DNA of 64,000 nt from an uncultured Chthoniobacterales bacterium (GTDB lineage: Bacteria > Verrucomicrobiota > Verrucomicrobiia > Chthoniobacterales > UBA10450). Shown here one piece after another: positions 53,053-62,578 of this stretch. Location of the stretch: positions 1 to 64,000 of the forward strand of contig CADCTA010000086.1 in the NCBI GenBank assembly GCA_902805675.1, in the 5' to 3' direction. Position 1 is the stretch's first letter, and each line of letters opens with the position of its first letter. The translations under genes were made by a program, and so were the position numbers. The notes beneath the pieces are model-generated. The model searched no databases and had not been told where the DNA came from. It saw only the letters and a list, made by a program, of their open reading frames with translations.

Positions 53053-54360
53053 TCAGTTCTGCATCTGCGCTTCGAGCGAGTCGAGGTAAACGGAGATCGG
53101 ATCGCGTCGTCGGGGCGGGCGTTCCTGCGCGAGCTCCGCGGCTTTCATGTATTCGGCAAACGCGCCGCTCTGCGTCTCAGATTGGGTCGCTTCGAACCAA
53201 TTCATGTAGTCGGCGATCGCTCCCATCTCGCGGCTGATGAGCTCGCGTGTCTCGCGAGCACGCGCCAGCCGCTCCTCGATGCGCTTCGTTTTCCCGCGAG
53301 CGAGCAGCATTGCGATCTGCTCATACTCGGCCAGCACCGGCTGGTGGAGCGGATTAGCGCGCGCGGAGAGGCGGAGAATGCTATCCCGCAGCTGCTGCAA
53401 CGCGGCCTTGCGTGCGGGCACGCGGATAAACTTTGGAAACTCCTCCAGCGCGTATGTGGCGGCGGGTTTCTTCGGCTCGCGAATTTCCACCCGCAGCAGC
53501 TGCGCCAGATGCCGCTCCGTTTCTTCCGACCCGAGAAGCTGGTAACGCTCGCGCGCGGCCAAACGCGTGACGATGGCACGCCAGTGCTTCGCCACGGCAT
53601 CGGCGGAATCCCCGATAGCCGGGAAGTGCGCCGTCAGGTCGGCAAACGGATCGTTGCTCGCGCGCGGCAGACTCGCTACGAACCGCGCGAGCCGGCGACG
53701 CCCGTCCGGCGCGTCCAGGAGCAGTGAAACGAGGGCAGCGGAGTAGGCGCCATATAGCTTCCGCGACGGCGACTCCAGCAGGTCAGGTCGCTGGCGCAGG
53801 AACTCGTCCAACGGTATGACGTTCGAAGTGTGCACCACCGCTCCGAGGCTATCGGCGATCGCTGCCGCATCGCGGTCGGGCGCGATCGCGAGCGTGCCGT
53901 CGACAAGCCAGGCCGGCGGCTCGACGTACGGCGTGCCCGCAGGCGTGTTCGGCTCAGCGCGGTACATGATTTCAAGGTAGATCGCACGTAGAAGCTCGCG
54001 CTCGATCTCCGGCGTGCTGGCATGAGGCATGACGGTGAGGTCGAGTTGCAACTTCAACCCGAAGCCTGTCTGGCTGAAGTTCAGCCGCGACGGCGGGAGG
54101 TCCGGCAGATTTGCTTGCGGATACTGCACATGGAGAACGATCGGCGTTTTCCATTCGTCGGGCTGCTGCAGCACGCCCAGCGCTTTCTTCTTTGTGCGCT
54201 CCGCCAGGTCGCACATGCCCGCGCGCAGATGTGCGTCAGGCCCATAGACGATGAACTGACGCGACGCGCTCACGCTCCGTTCGGGCGGCGCGGCTCTCGC
54301 CGCCGAAAGGCAGCTGACGGCGACCACTGCAATGAGTAAGCCTGGAAGAGTGCGAGCCAT
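53053..54360 (-). CDS. Exported protein of unknown function
   Basis: From the ATG at 54360 the product has about 435 residues; ATGs at 54372 and 54390 are alternatives. A signal peptide (MARTLPGLLIAVVAVSCLSA) is followed by a mature domain with SRQFIVYGPDAHLRAGMCDL, where the ribosomal pattern resembles the entry of peptidase-MA-like proteins. The middle has ELLRAIYLEIMYRAEP followed by PPAWLVDGTLAI, which is placed like HExxH...WxxEG in gluzincin peptidases but lacks the zinc-binding histidines. The C-terminal half is helical (KRIEERLARARETRELI). I do not recognise the family; an inactive peptidase-like fold is a guess. It heads the run VOC, Minf_1886, M16, DUF1844, topoisomerase. Confidence 0.7.
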   Translation of the reverse strand: MARTLPGLLIAVVAVSCLSAARAAPPERSVSASRQFIVYGPDAHLRAGMCDLAERTKKKALGVLQQPDEWKTPIVLHVQYPQANLPDLPPSRLNFSQTGFGLKLQLDLTVMPHASTPEIERELLRAIYLEIMYRAEPNTPAGTPYVEPPAWLVDGTLAIAPDRDAAAIADSLGAVVHTSNVIPLDEFLRQRPDLLESPSRKLYGAYSAALVSLLLDAPDGRRRLARFVASLPRASNDPFADLTAHFPAIGDSADAVAKHWRAIVTRLAARERYQLLGSEETERHLAQLLRVEIREPKKPAATYALEEFPKFIRVPARKAALQQLRDSILRLSARANPLHQPVLAEYEQIAMLLARGKTKRIEERLARARETRELISREMGAIADYMNWFEATQSETQSGAFAEYMKAAELAQERPPRRRDPISVYLDSLEAQMQN

Positions 54361-54489
54361 CACGATCCGCATGCGATATAGCCGACCCACCTCCGGAGCG
54401 GCGAGGAGGAAATTGGCTCCGCGCCGCCGCGCCTAGCCGTACCGCAACCTCACTGCGATTGACGGGTTCATTCTCGCAAGGACACACAC

Positions 54490-55134
54490 ATGAATCTCAA
54501 AACTCTCACTCTCATCAGCGGCATCGCTCTCGGCCTGATCGCGGTGCCGGCTGCGGATGCTCAACGTTCCCGCGACGGCCGGACAGGAGGACGTGCGCCG
54601 AGTGCCGGAATGCAGCCGGCCATGGCAGACGCATCGCGCTCGCAGCTAGCGGCGCGCAGTGGCGGCCAGTTTCGTGGCGAGCAGAGCCATCGCTGGCGCA
54701 ATCGCGGCGACGGCGATTGGCGCAACCGTGACCGTGGTGATCGTTGGGGTAACCACAATCACTGGCGGCATCGCCATCATTATCCGAGGTACTACCCGCG
54801 CTACTACGGCGGCTTTTACGGTTCCCCATACGGCTACGGCTATCCATTCGGCGGCTACGGATACGGGTACCCATATTTCGGGTCCTCAGCGGCGCTCTAT
54901 TACTACGGCTATCGCCCTCAGCCTCGGTACGTCTCGACCGGTTCAGTCCGCGGCGGCTCAGTGACTGCCGAGGTGCAGCAGCAACTTGCGCGCGCCGGCT
55001 ACTACCGTGGCTCTATCGACGGCGTGATGGGCAACGGGACCCGTAGCGCGATCCGCGCCTACGAACGCGCGAACCGGCTCCGGGTTGACGGCCTCATCGA
55101 CCAGGAACTGCTCTCGTCGATGGGTATCGGGTAA
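54490..55134 (+). CDS. Exported Gly/Tyr-rich protein with peptidoglycan-binding domain
   Basis: The 214-residue product has signal peptide MNLKTLTLISGIALGLIAVP, an Arg/Gly/Trp-rich section (RNRGDGDWRNRDRGDRWGNH), a Tyr/Gly/Pro low-complexity section (YPRYYPRYYGGFYGSPYGYG) and a C-terminal PG_binding_1 domain (about 155-212: EVQQQLARAGYYRGSIDGVM, NGTRSAIRAYERANRLRVDG). It probably sits in the wall, with the aromatic middle exposed or in contact with another layer. AAGGA lies seven bases before the ATG and a terminator follows, so it is a one-gene unit. Its middle resembles the small exported protein at 9308 and its end the protein at 29650. Confidence 0.85.
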   Translation: MNLKTLTLISGIALGLIAVPAADAQRSRDGRTGGRAPSAGMQPAMADASRSQLAARSGGQFRGEQSHRWRNRGDGDWRNRDRGDRWGNHNHWRHRHHYPRYYPRYYGGFYGSPYGYGYPFGGYGYGYPYFGSSAALYYYGYRPQPRYVSTGSVRGGSVTAEVQQQLARAGYYRGSIDGVMGNGTRSAIRAYERANRLRVDGLIDQELLSSMGIG

Positions 55135-55150
55135 GGCTTTGCTCCACCGG

Positions 55151-55188
55151 GCGGGTCTGTGGCGTGAGCCGCAGGCCCGCTCTTTTTT
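55151..55188 (+). terminator. Rho-independent terminator
   Basis: The imperfect stem GCGGGTCTGTGGC / GCCGCAGGCCCGC with a TGA loop is followed by TCTTTTTT, 17 bases after the stop codon of the peptidoglycan-binding protein gene. Confidence 0.88.
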
Positions 55189-55201
55189 GTCGCGCGTGCC
55201 G

Positions 55202-55936
55202 CTAGCGCGGAGTCAGGACCACCAGCTTCGGCTGGAACTCAACCGAGGCGAGCTTCGCGACCGACTTCCGTTCACGCTCCACCACTACCGCCAGGTCGCT
55301 GAAGAGCAGGCCGCTATATTGCATCAGCAGCGGATGGACAGGCATTCTGCCGATGGCGCCACCGCGGTTCTTGACCGTGAGCGTGCCGTCCTGAACGGCC
55401 ATACTGAACGCCGTCGATGTGTAAACCGAGAAGCCGGACATGGAGCGCTCCACCGTCAGCCGACAGAGATCCTGCTCGAACGCGACGACCGCTCGTTCGA
55501 AGTTCAAGTAGCTGCTCAACGCCGTCTGTTTACTCTTCAGTGAGTAGCCGAGGTACTGGTTGATCTGCTCGTCGGAGTACCGAAGCTGCGGCGAACCCGG
55601 AGTGGTGGTCGCGTTCTCGAGATCGAGGCTGATCTGCACTGGGAGCATCGGCGCTTTCGGCTTCTCGGGCAGATCGGGCGAGCGGATCATCTGCACGATC
55701 GCGGCCACCGCGACGGCGGCGAGGATCAGCTTGCTGTAATCGAAGAAGCGCTTCTTCATCAGGGCGCGGCCCGGATCGAACATGGCCTTCACGCGCTTGT
55801 GCGTCGCGTTCGGGTCCTCTTCGGTCTGCGGAGCCTTTGCCAGCGCGGAGCGGTCGAGCCGCGCGCCGCAGTCGTGGCAGTAGATGCGCTCCGGCTCGTT
55901 CTCGCGCCGGCACTCGGGACAGACGAGCTTGATCAT
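55202..55936 (-). CDS. Zinc-ribbon one-pass membrane protein
   Basis: From the ATG at 55936 the product has 244 residues. The N-terminal zinc ribbon is CPECRRENEPERIYCHDCG (C6, C9, C20, C23). A charged linker follows, then one membrane helix (YSKLILAAVAVAAIVQMI, about 77-94) and an extracytoplasmic domain of 140 residues with YSDEQINQYLGYSLKSKQTA, VVAFEQDLCRLTVERSMSGF and LAVVVERERKSVAKLA. The outer domain is not recognised; the YSDEQIN segment resembles lipid- or matrix-binding outer domains, but without support. It overlaps fmdB by four bases (ATGA), so the two zinc-ribbon proteins are co-made. Confidence 0.75.
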   Translation of the reverse strand: MIKLVCPECRRENEPERIYCHDCGARLDRSALAKAPQTEEDPNATHKRVKAMFDPGRALMKKRFFDYSKLILAAVAVAAIVQMIRSPDLPEKPKAPMLPVQISLDLENATTTPGSPQLRYSDEQINQYLGYSLKSKQTALSSYLNFERAVVAFEQDLCRLTVERSMSGFSVYTSTAFSMAVQDGTLTVKNRGGAIGRMPVHPLLMQYSGLLFSDLAVVVERERKSVAKLASVEFQPKLVVLTPR

Positions 55937-56286
55937 TGTGCCGGCTTCGACGGCTTGCTCTCTGGAGCTTTTGCTGGCGCGGCCGGCGCCGGTGTGCTTC
56001 CACCACCCTTGTCGCCGCCGGACGATTTCTCTCCCGAGGTGGAGGCTGGCGCATCTTTCTTCGCCCCCTCTTTGTACGAGTTGCTGCGATAATCCGTGAT
56101 GTAGAACCCCGAGCCCTTGAAGATCAGGCCGGCGCCAGTGCCGAGCAGCCGTTTGACCTTGCCCTGCCCCCATTCCTCCAGCTGGCAATGCTCTTTCGGG
56201 CACTCCGTGAAGTTCGCGTCACGCATCGACTGGAAGACATCGAAGTTCTTCCCGCATTTTTCGCATGAGTATTCGTAAGTGGGCAT
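55933..56286 (-). CDS. FmdB-type zinc-ribbon protein
   Basis: The 117-residue product begins MPTYEYSCEKCGKNFDVFQS, the FmdB/CxxC_CxxC_SSSS signature. The second zinc half is degenerate (ECPKEHCQLEEWGQGKVKRL, with Cx5C spacing rather than the usual CPxC). RLLGTGAGLIFKGSGFYITD is the conserved closing block. The last 45 residues are a Lys/Ser/Pro/Ala low-complexity tail. FmdB was named for a formamidase regulator; the general role is unknown. Its stop overlaps the start of the zinc-ribbon membrane protein gene. Confidence 0.92.
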   Translation of the reverse strand: MPTYEYSCEKCGKNFDVFQSMRDANFTECPKEHCQLEEWGQGKVKRLLGTGAGLIFKGSGFYITDYRSNSYKEGAKKDAPASTSGEKSSGGDKGGGSTPAPAAPAKAPESKPSKPAQ

Positions 56287-56394
56287 ACGGCGGGGCGGGC
56301 GGACGGCGCAAGTGTGGATGAATACAAGCAGAATTCAAGCCGTCCTACTGCAACCAAGACCGGCAAGTAGCCGTAGTCTTGCCGGGGCGGTTTC

Positions 56395-56423
56395 TTGACT
56401 TTGGCCGCGTTCGCCTTTACAAC
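56395..56423 (+). promoter_or_regulatory. Predicted sigma-70 promoter of the L,D-transpeptidase gene
   Basis: TTGACT (56395-56400), a 17-base spacer and TACAAC (56418-56423) match five and four consensus bases respectively. The implied start near 56430 leaves a short leader of about 13 bases before the ATG at 56443. A palindrome ending CTTGCCGG (56359-56385) lies just upstream. Confidence 0.55.
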
Positions 56424-56442
56424 ACGCATCCTCAAAATCCAT

Positions 56443-57051
56443 ATGTCGCGACTTCATCTCCGTATCTCGAAACTGCTGCTTTGTTCCGCCATGGCGGCAA
56501 TTCTGGTCGGCTGCGAGGATGAGCCGTATGCCGGCACCCAATACCTTGGCGGCGTCTATGGTCCCGGTGCCGTCTCGTCAGGCGCTCCGCAGGACAGTAT
56601 CTCCTATTGGGACGGCGACGGCGTTTCCGGTTCGCCCTCCATCAAGATCCGCCTCTCCGAGCAGAAGGCGTACTTCTATAAAGGCGGCGAGCTCGTCGGC
56701 GTGTCGCAACTCTCTACCGGCCGCGAAGGCACCAGCACCCCGACCGGCAGCTTCAAGGTCATCCAGAAGAGCAAGGATCACGTCTCGAATCTGTATGGCG
56801 ACTACGTCGACGCCGACGGCAACGTTGTCGTCCCGAACGTCGGCGTGAAAACGGATCCGAAGCCGCCGGGCACCACTTTCAGAGGCGCACCGATGCCCTA
56901 TTTCATGCGTGTCGTGGGCGGAGTCGGCCTGCACGCCGGTTACCTGCCGGGCTATGCCGCGTCTCACGGCTGCATCCGCATGCCTGAGTTCATGGCGGAG
57001 AACTTCTTCAACGCCGTCTCGAATGGGACGCCGGTGACGATCACGAATTAA
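56443..57051 (+). CDS. L,D-transpeptidase lipoprotein (YkuD domain)
   Basis: The 202-residue product from the ATG at 56443 has a lipoprotein signal (LLCSAMAAILVGC, lipobox LVGC). The YkuD domain (about 65-202) includes SIKIRLSEQKAYFYKGGELV, STPTGSFKVIQK and the active-site motif GLHAGYLPGYAASHGCIRMP with the catalytic cysteine and both histidines. Such enzymes form 3-3 peptidoglycan cross-links or attach proteins to DAP. It has its own promoter and is followed 79 bases later by aroF. Confidence 0.95.
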   Translation: MSRLHLRISKLLLCSAMAAILVGCEDEPYAGTQYLGGVYGPGAVSSGAPQDSISYWDGDGVSGSPSIKIRLSEQKAYFYKGGELVGVSQLSTGREGTSTPTGSFKVIQKSKDHVSNLYGDYVDADGNVVVPNVGVKTDPKPPGTTFRGAPMPYFMRVVGGVGLHAGYLPGYAASHGCIRMPEFMAENFFNAVSNGTPVTITN

Positions 57052-57130
57052 CAGGCGAGCAGGCAGGCGGCTCTCTGCTTGCACTTCGCAGTCGGCGGTC
57101 TGATGATCGCGTTTCCGCCGTCTTGAGGCC

Positions 57131-58147
57131 ATGATCATCGTCACCGAACCAACTGCGACCGAGGAGCAGATCGAGCGCATCATTGCGCGCGTTCACGAGT
57201 TCGGCCTTGAAGCGCAGGTGAACCGCGACGGCGCGCGCGTGATTGTCGGCGTCATCGGTCCTGAACCGATGGTGCGCGAGAAGCCACTCGCTGCGATGCC
57301 CGGCGTAGAGTCCGTTTTCCCTGCGGCGAAGCCTTACCGGCTTGCTGGTCGTGAGTCCCGCGGCACCGCGTCCACCGTCGATATCTGCGGCCTGAGCATC
57401 GGCGCCGAGTCCGCGATCGCGCTCATCTGCGGACCCTGCTCGGTAGAGAGCCGAGAGCGTATGCTGTCGATCGCGCGCACCTTGAAAGACTCCGGCGCGC
57501 GGATGCTCCGCGGCGGCGCCTTCAAGCCGCGCACATCGCCCTACAGCTTCCAGGGACTACGCGAGGAAGGGTTGCGTTTCCTCGCGGAGGCGCGCAATGA
57601 AACCGGCTTGCCCGTCATCACCGAAGTGATGGACGCGCGCGATCTGCCGGTGGTCGAGCGTTACGCCGACTGCCTCCAAATCGGCGCGCGCAACATGCAA
57701 AACTTTTCGCTCCTGCGCGAAGTTGGCCGCAGTCACCTGCCGGTGCTGTTGAAGCGTGGCTTCGGCGCCACCGTGAACGAACTGATCCTGAGCGCCGAAT
57801 ACATCCTCAACGAAGGGAACACGAAGCTGATGCTGTGTGAGCGCGGCATTCGCACCTTCGAGACGGCGACGCGTTACACGCTCGACCTTAGCGCGGTCCC
57901 GCTGCTGAAGGCGAAGACGCATCTGCCCATCGTCGTCGACCCGACACACGCCGTCGGACTGCGCGAGTTCATCCCGCAGATGGCAATCGCCTCAATCGCC
58001 GCGGGCGCTGATGCCATCATGCTCGAAGTGCACGATTCGCCCGGCTGCGCGAAGAGCGACGGCGAACAGGCGCTGCTTCCGGACACCTTTACGAAATTGG
58101 TGCCACGCCTGCGCGCGGTCGCGAATGCGATCGGCCGCGACCTTTAG
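57131..58147 (+). CDS. aroF: 3-deoxy-7-phosphoheptulonate synthase, type I-beta with regulatory domain
   Basis: This is the first enzyme of the shikimate pathway (PEP plus erythrose 4-phosphate). The 338-residue protein has an N-terminal ferredoxin-like regulatory domain (about 1-70: [20 protein letters not shown]) as in Thermotoga-type DAHP synthases inhibited by Tyr and Phe. The KDSA/DAHPS barrel has [66 protein letters not shown] and [18 protein letters not shown]. The metal ligands (Cys, His, Glu, Asp) are present. It lies 59 bases before mfd on the same strand. Confidence 0.96.
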   Translation: MIIVTEPTATEEQIERIIARVHEFGLEAQVNRDGARVIVGVIGPEPMVREKPLAAMPGVESVFPAAKPYRLAGRESRGTASTVDICGLSIGAESAIALICGPCSVESRERMLSIARTLKDSGARMLRGGAFKPRTSPYSFQGLREEGLRFLAEARNETGLPVITEVMDARDLPVVERYADCLQIGARNMQNFSLLREVGRSHLPVLLKRGFGATVNELILSAEYILNEGNTKLMLCERGIRTFETATRYTLDLSAVPLLKAKTHLPIVVDPTHAVGLREFIPQMAIASIAAGADAIMLEVHDSPGCAKSDGEQALLPDTFTKLVPRLRAVANAIGRDL

Positions 58148-58206
58148 ATTCGCTAGCCGCAGTCGGCGGCGATTGAAGTCGCGCGCAATCTGACGAAGCA
58201 TTCGCG

Positions 58207-61200
58207 GTGCAGAATTCCACCGGCAAAGAACTGCTGGCGCGCGTGGCTGAAGCCGAACCGATCGCGCGGCAGCTTCGCGCCCTCGCCTCGGGCGATCGCC
58301 CAGTGGCGTTTTCGCATGTCACGGAGCCGGCACAGCCATTTGTCGTCGCGGCGATCGCGCGCGAAGTCGGCAAGACGCTCTGGGTCGTCTGTCCGACTGT
58401 CCGCACGCAGGAGTTCCTCTACGAGAGCCTGCTGAATTGGGCGCCCCACGCGTTGTTCCTGCCCGAAGCGGAGTTCGCAGCGGTCGAAAACATCCTGCCG
58501 GATCCCGAGATCACTGCCGAGCGGCTCGCGCTCTTAAGCAAAGTGGGTCGCGAAGCAGGGCCGCACATCATCGTCACCACTCGCGCAGCGCTCGATCAGT
58601 CAGCCCCAAAGCTGCGCGCGCTGAAATCAGCATCACTGCGGCTGAAGCGCGGCGCCGGTGAGCCGATGGAGAACCTCCTCGCCGCGCTGGGCGATGCCGG
58701 CTACGAGCGCGTCGCACAAGTGACCACCCGCGGCCAGTTCGCCGTGCGCGGCGGCATTCTGGATCTCTACTCCTGGCAGGCGCAGCTCCCCGTGCGTGCG
58801 GAGTTTTTCGGCGACGAAATCGAGTCGCTGCGCGAGTTCGACATCGATACGCAGACGTCGGTCCGCAATCTGCAATCAATCGATATCCTGGTCGGAGCGG
58901 CGGAAGACCAAAGCGGACGCGTGCGCGAGTACATCGGCAAAGAGCACCTGCGAGTCTCGATCGAGCCAGAAGCAGACGACGACGCGGATATCCTGATTAG
59001 CGACGCTTCGCTCGTTCCACGCCGTCATTCCGACCGCAGTGAAGCGGAGCGGAACGAAGTGGAGGAATCCCGTGGCGCAACCGGTCAGATAACGCCACGG
59101 GATTCTTCGACTCCGCTCCGCTTCGCTCAGAATGACGCCGCGGTAGAAGATTACGCAGGCGCTTTTCACGATGCCGACGTCGGAGAGTTTGCAGTCGGTG
59201 ACTTCATGCTCGTGGAAGCGAAGCGGACGCAGTTTGCCGCGCGCTTAAACGAATGGAAAGCCGGCGGCTCGCGGGTGCTCATCTACTTCCAAACCGAAGG
59301 CGAGATCGAGCGCTTCCGCGAGATCATGGCCGTGGCAGATGGCGCGCTCGAGAACGTCGAGCTCCTGGAAGGCACATTGCCGCGCGGATTCTGCTTTCCC
59401 GCCGGCAATCTCGTGGTGCTCTCTGGCGCGGAGCTCTTCGGCCGCTACACCGCGCACGGGCGGCGAAGACTGCAACGCGCGGAGAAGCTCGCGCGCAATC
59501 GTGCGCAGATCGACTTCAGCGAACTAACGGAAGGCGATCTCGTCGTGCATCTGGAGCACGGCGTCGGGCGTTTCCAGCAGCTGATGAAGGTGCCGGCCGC
59601 GGGCGGCGGCGAGCAGGAAGTGCTCGCGCTCGAATTTGCGGACGAGGCCAAGCTCTACGTGCCGCTCGAGCAGGCGTACCTCGTCTCGCGCTATGTCGGC
59701 GTCGGCAAGAAATCACCGCCGCTGAGCTCACTCGCAGATGCAAAATGGGCGCGCGCCAAGAAGACAGCGGTCGCTTCCATCTTCGACTACGCGGGCAAAA
59801 TGCTGGAGGTGCAAGCGGAGCGCGAGACCCAGATCGGCCATGCGTTTGGGCCCGACACCAAGTGGCAGGCGGAGTTCGAGCATTCGTTTCCCTACCGCGA
59901 AACAGTCGACCAGCTGAAAGCGATCGAAGCCACCAAGCGCGACATGGAGCATGCGCGCTCGATGGATCGTCTGATCTGCGGTGATGTCGGCTTCGGCAAA
60001 ACGGAGGTCGCGATCCGCGCTGCCTTCAAGGCTGTCATGGCCGGCAAGCAGGTGGCGGTGCTCACGCCCACGACCGTGCTCGCACAGCAACACTTCGAGA
60101 CGTTCCGCCAGCGGATGCTGGATTACCCTGTGCGCGTCGAGATGCTGAGCCGCTTCCGCTCGCACGCCGAGCAGCGGAAAGTGCTGAAGCAGCTCACGGA
60201 CGGCAGCGTCGACGTGGTCGTCGGCACACATCGCATCATCTCCGGCGATATCGTCTTCAAGGATCTCGGCCTCGTCATCATCGACGAAGAGCAGCGCTTC
60301 GGCGTGCTGCACAAAGAGAAATTCAAGGAGCTGTTCAAGCTCGTCGACGTGCTCACGCTCTCGGCCACGCCTATTCCGCGCACGCTCTACCTCTCGCTCG
60401 TTGGCGTGAAAGACATGTCGACCATCGAGACGCCGCCGCTCAACCGACTGCCGGTCGAAACCGTCGTGTGCGGCTATGATGAACGGATCATCCGCGATGC
60501 GATCAACCGCGAACTGGAGCGGCAAGGGCAAGTCTACTTCCTGCACAACCGCGTGCAGTCGATCGAGAAAATGCGCGACCGCATTGCAGAGCTTTGTCCC
60601 GGAGCTCGCGTCGAGTACGGCCACGGCCAGATGGAGGCGGACGAACTCGAAACCGTGATGTCCGGTTTCGTCACCGGAAAAATCGACGTGCTCGTCAGCA
60701 CGACGATCATCGAGAGCGGCCTCGATATTCCGAACGCGAACACGATCATCATCGATCGCGCGGATCGCTTTGGGCTGGCCGACTTGTACCAGCTGCGCGG
60801 CCGCGTCGGTCGCGCCGAGCACAAGGCCTACGCCTACCTCCTGCTCCCGCGCGAAATGATGACGGTCGGCGCCGCACGCAAGCGCATCAACGCCATCAAG
60901 CAATACAGCTCGCTCGGCGCAGGCTTCCGCATCGCGATGCGCGACCTCGAGATTCGCGGCGCAGGCAGCATCCTCGGCACGCAGCAGAGCGGGCACATCG
61001 TAGCGGTCGGTTTCGATCTCTACTGCCAGCTGCTCAAGCAAGCCGTCGCGCAGCTGAAAGGCGAGAAATTCCGCGCGCGCCTCGAGGTCGATGTGCGACT
61101 CGATTTCGTCGCGACGAATGAAGCCGAGTTCGTGCAGGCCGACGCCACCGCGCGAATCCCGGCGTTTATCCCGACGAGCTACATAGGCGATACGACGCTG

Positions 61201-61503
61201 CGGATTCAGGCGTATCGCACGCTCGCGCAAATCAGCACGCGCGAGCAGTGGGACCGGCTGCGCAAGGACTGGCGCGATCGCTTCGGCAAGTTCCCGCCCG
61301 CCGTTGACAATTTGCTTACTTTGACCGACATCAAGCTCGCTGCCGCCAAGGCCGGAGTGAGTCGCGTCGAAGTACGCGATGGCAAGTTGATGCTCACCCG
61401 CCACGGGGATTTCATACTTGTGGGAGGAAAATTCCCGCGGTTAAGTCCCAATAAGATCGAACGAAACCTCGCGGAAGTACTCGAACTAACCAGGAAGATT
61501 TGA
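58207..61503 (+). CDS. mfd: Transcription-repair coupling factor
   Basis: Mfd removes RNA polymerase stalled at DNA damage and recruits UvrA. The 1098-residue protein has UvrB-like domains (about 1-340), an RNA-polymerase-interacting CarD-like domain ([20 protein letters not shown], about 437-500), helicase motifs [20 protein letters not shown] (near 588), [24 protein letters not shown] and [16 protein letters not shown], the [17 protein letters not shown] motif, and the C-terminal TRCF domain. The start is a GTG at 58207. About 38 residues (273-310) are encoded by a palindromic repeat inserted in frame, which is not part of any Mfd domain. surA starts three bases after the stop. Confidence 0.96.
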   Translation: MQNSTGKELLARVAEAEPIARQLRALASGDRPVAFSHVTEPAQPFVVAAIAREVGKTLWVVCPTVRTQEFLYESLLNWAPHALFLPEAEFAAVENILPDPEITAERLALLSKVGREAGPHIIVTTRAALDQSAPKLRALKSASLRLKRGAGEPMENLLAALGDAGYERVAQVTTRGQFAVRGGILDLYSWQAQLPVRAEFFGDEIESLREFDIDTQTSVRNLQSIDILVGAAEDQSGRVREYIGKEHLRVSIEPEADDDADILISDASLVPRRHSDRSEAERNEVEESRGATGQITPRDSSTPLRFAQNDAAVEDYAGAFHDADVGEFAVGDFMLVEAKRTQFAARLNEWKAGGSRVLIYFQTEGEIERFREIMAVADGALENVELLEGTLPRGFCFPAGNLVVLSGAELFGRYTAHGRRRLQRAEKLARNRAQIDFSELTEGDLVVHLEHGVGRFQQLMKVPAAGGGEQEVLALEFADEAKLYVPLEQAYLVSRYVGVGKKSPPLSSLADAKWARAKKTAVASIFDYAGKMLEVQAERETQIGHAFGPDTKWQAEFEHSFPYRETVDQLKAIEATKRDMEHARSMDRLICGDVGFGKTEVAIRAAFKAVMAGKQVAVLTPTTVLAQQHFETFRQRMLDYPVRVEMLSRFRSHAEQRKVLKQLTDGSVDVVVGTHRIISGDIVFKDLGLVIIDEEQRFGVLHKEKFKELFKLVDVLTLSATPIPRTLYLSLVGVKDMSTIETPPLNRLPVETVVCGYDERIIRDAINRELERQGQVYFLHNRVQSIEKMRDRIAELCPGARVEYGHGQMEADELETVMSGFVTGKIDVLVSTTIIESGLDIPNANTIIIDRADRFGLADLYQLRGRVGRAEHKAYAYLLLPREMMTVGAARKRINAIKQYSSLGAGFRIAMRDLEIRGAGSILGTQQSGHIVAVGFDLYCQLLKQAVAQLKGEKFRARLEVDVRLDFVATNEAEFVQADATARIPAFIPTSYIGDTTLRIQAYRTLAQISTREQWDRLRKDWRDRFGKFPPAVDNLLTLTDIKLAAAKAGVSRVEVRDGKLMLTRHGDFILVGGKFPRLSPNKIERNLAEVLELTRKI
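59024..59136. repeat. GTCATTCCGAG palindromic element, copy 4, inside mfd
   Basis: The left arm (59024-59076) starts GTCATTCCGACCGCAG and ends GGAATCCCGTGGC. The right arm (59094-59136) is GCCACGGGATTCTTCGACTC ending CAGAATGAC. The arms are complementary except for a ten-base extra segment in the left arm, with a 17-base loop. It is the same element found between genes at 26814, 34941 and 38038, but here it lies within the mfd reading frame and encodes [17 protein letters not shown] and [13 protein letters not shown] without a stop. Confidence 0.93.
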
Positions 61504-61505
61504 TC

Positions 61506-62510
61506 ATGATTCGTCCGCTCTTTGCCGCCGGGGTCGCGACCGTCGCCCTGCTCTCTTCGCCACTCTGCCGGGCCGCATTGGCTCAGGCGCGAGAGCCCGC
61601 TCAGGACCGCGGGCCTGAGGTGATCGACGGTATCGCGGCGGTCGTAAACGGCGAGGTGATCACCCACTCGCAGGTCCGCGGAGTCGTCGGCCCGCGTGAG
61701 CGGATGCTGCGTTCGCAACTACGCGGTGAGGAACTCGCGAAGCAGGTCAAGGAAGCGCGCGAGGCTGCGCTGAAGGATTTGATCGACCGCCAGCTGATCG
61801 TGCAGGCGTTCCGCGAGGAGAAGCTTTCGCTGCCGGACCACTTCGTCGAGCAGCGTATGAACGACATCATCCGCGAAAATTTCGGCGGAGATCGCGCGAC
61901 GTTTGTCAAAACGCTGCAGGCGCAGAACTATTCGCTGGGCGAGTTCAAGAAGATGGAGCTCGAGAAGATCATCGTCGCGGCGATGCGCGGCAAGAACGTC
62001 AAGCCGGTAGTCGCCACGTCGCCGGTGAAGGTCGACGAGTACTACCGCAAACATCGCGAGGAATTCACGAGCAAAGAGGAAGTGAAGCTACGGATGATCA
62101 TGATCCCGAGCCGCGCTTCGCAAGGGAACGCCGCCGCGCAGAAGGCGCTCGCGGAAGAGATCCTCGGCAAGCTTGCCGGTGGAGCTGATTTCGAGCGCAT
62201 GGCACAGATGTACTCGGAAGACAGCACTCGAGATGTGGGCGGCGACTGGGGCTGGATCGAGCGGAAAACCCTCGCTGGGCCGCTTGAGAAAGTGGCGTTC
62301 AGCCTTCGGACGGGGAAGATCAGCAGCCTGGTCGAGCTCGGCGGAAACTTCTACATCCTGCGTGTCGATGAACGGCGCGGCGGCGTGACAAAACCGATCG
62401 CGGAAGTGCGCGCCGACATCGAGAAGAAGCTCCAGCAGGAAGAAGCGCAGCGGCTGCAGGACAACTGGCTTGCCACGCTTCGCCAGAAGGCGCACATCCG
62501 CACCTTCTAG
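61506..62510 (+). CDS. surA: SurA-like periplasmic peptidyl-prolyl isomerase
   Basis: The 334-residue product from the ATG at 61506 has a signal peptide (PLFAAGVATVALLSSPLCRA), a SurA N-terminal chaperone region (about 42-190: IDGIAAVVNGEVITHSQVRG, LIDRQLIVQAFREE, and REEFTSKEEVKLRMIMI at the domain junction), and one parvulin domain (about 190-300: YSEDSTRDVGGDWGWIERKT, VAFSLRTGKISSLVELGGNF). It escorts outer-membrane proteins. E. coli SurA has two parvulin domains; this has one, as in many shorter members. The start is three bases after the mfd stop, so it is cotranscribed. pdxA follows 68 bases later, as surA-pdxA do in E. coli. Confidence 0.9.
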   Translation: MIRPLFAAGVATVALLSSPLCRAALAQAREPAQDRGPEVIDGIAAVVNGEVITHSQVRGVVGPRERMLRSQLRGEELAKQVKEAREAALKDLIDRQLIVQAFREEKLSLPDHFVEQRMNDIIRENFGGDRATFVKTLQAQNYSLGEFKKMELEKIIVAAMRGKNVKPVVATSPVKVDEYYRKHREEFTSKEEVKLRMIMIPSRASQGNAAAQKALAEEILGKLAGGADFERMAQMYSEDSTRDVGGDWGWIERKTLAGPLEKVAFSLRTGKISSLVELGGNFYILRVDERRGGVTKPIAEVRADIEKKLQQEEAQRLQDNWLATLRQKAHIRTF

Positions 62511-62578
62511 GTCGCGGCTGCGCGCGCGAGTCGCAGCGCAAGACTTGCTCGTGTCGCCGGAGTTGCTGACAATGCGCG

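Noticed and set aside
59728-61404. 558-codon minus-strand frame opposite mfd
   Set aside because: Long antisense frames are expected in GC-rich genes. No domain is recognisable and mfd is certain on the other strand.
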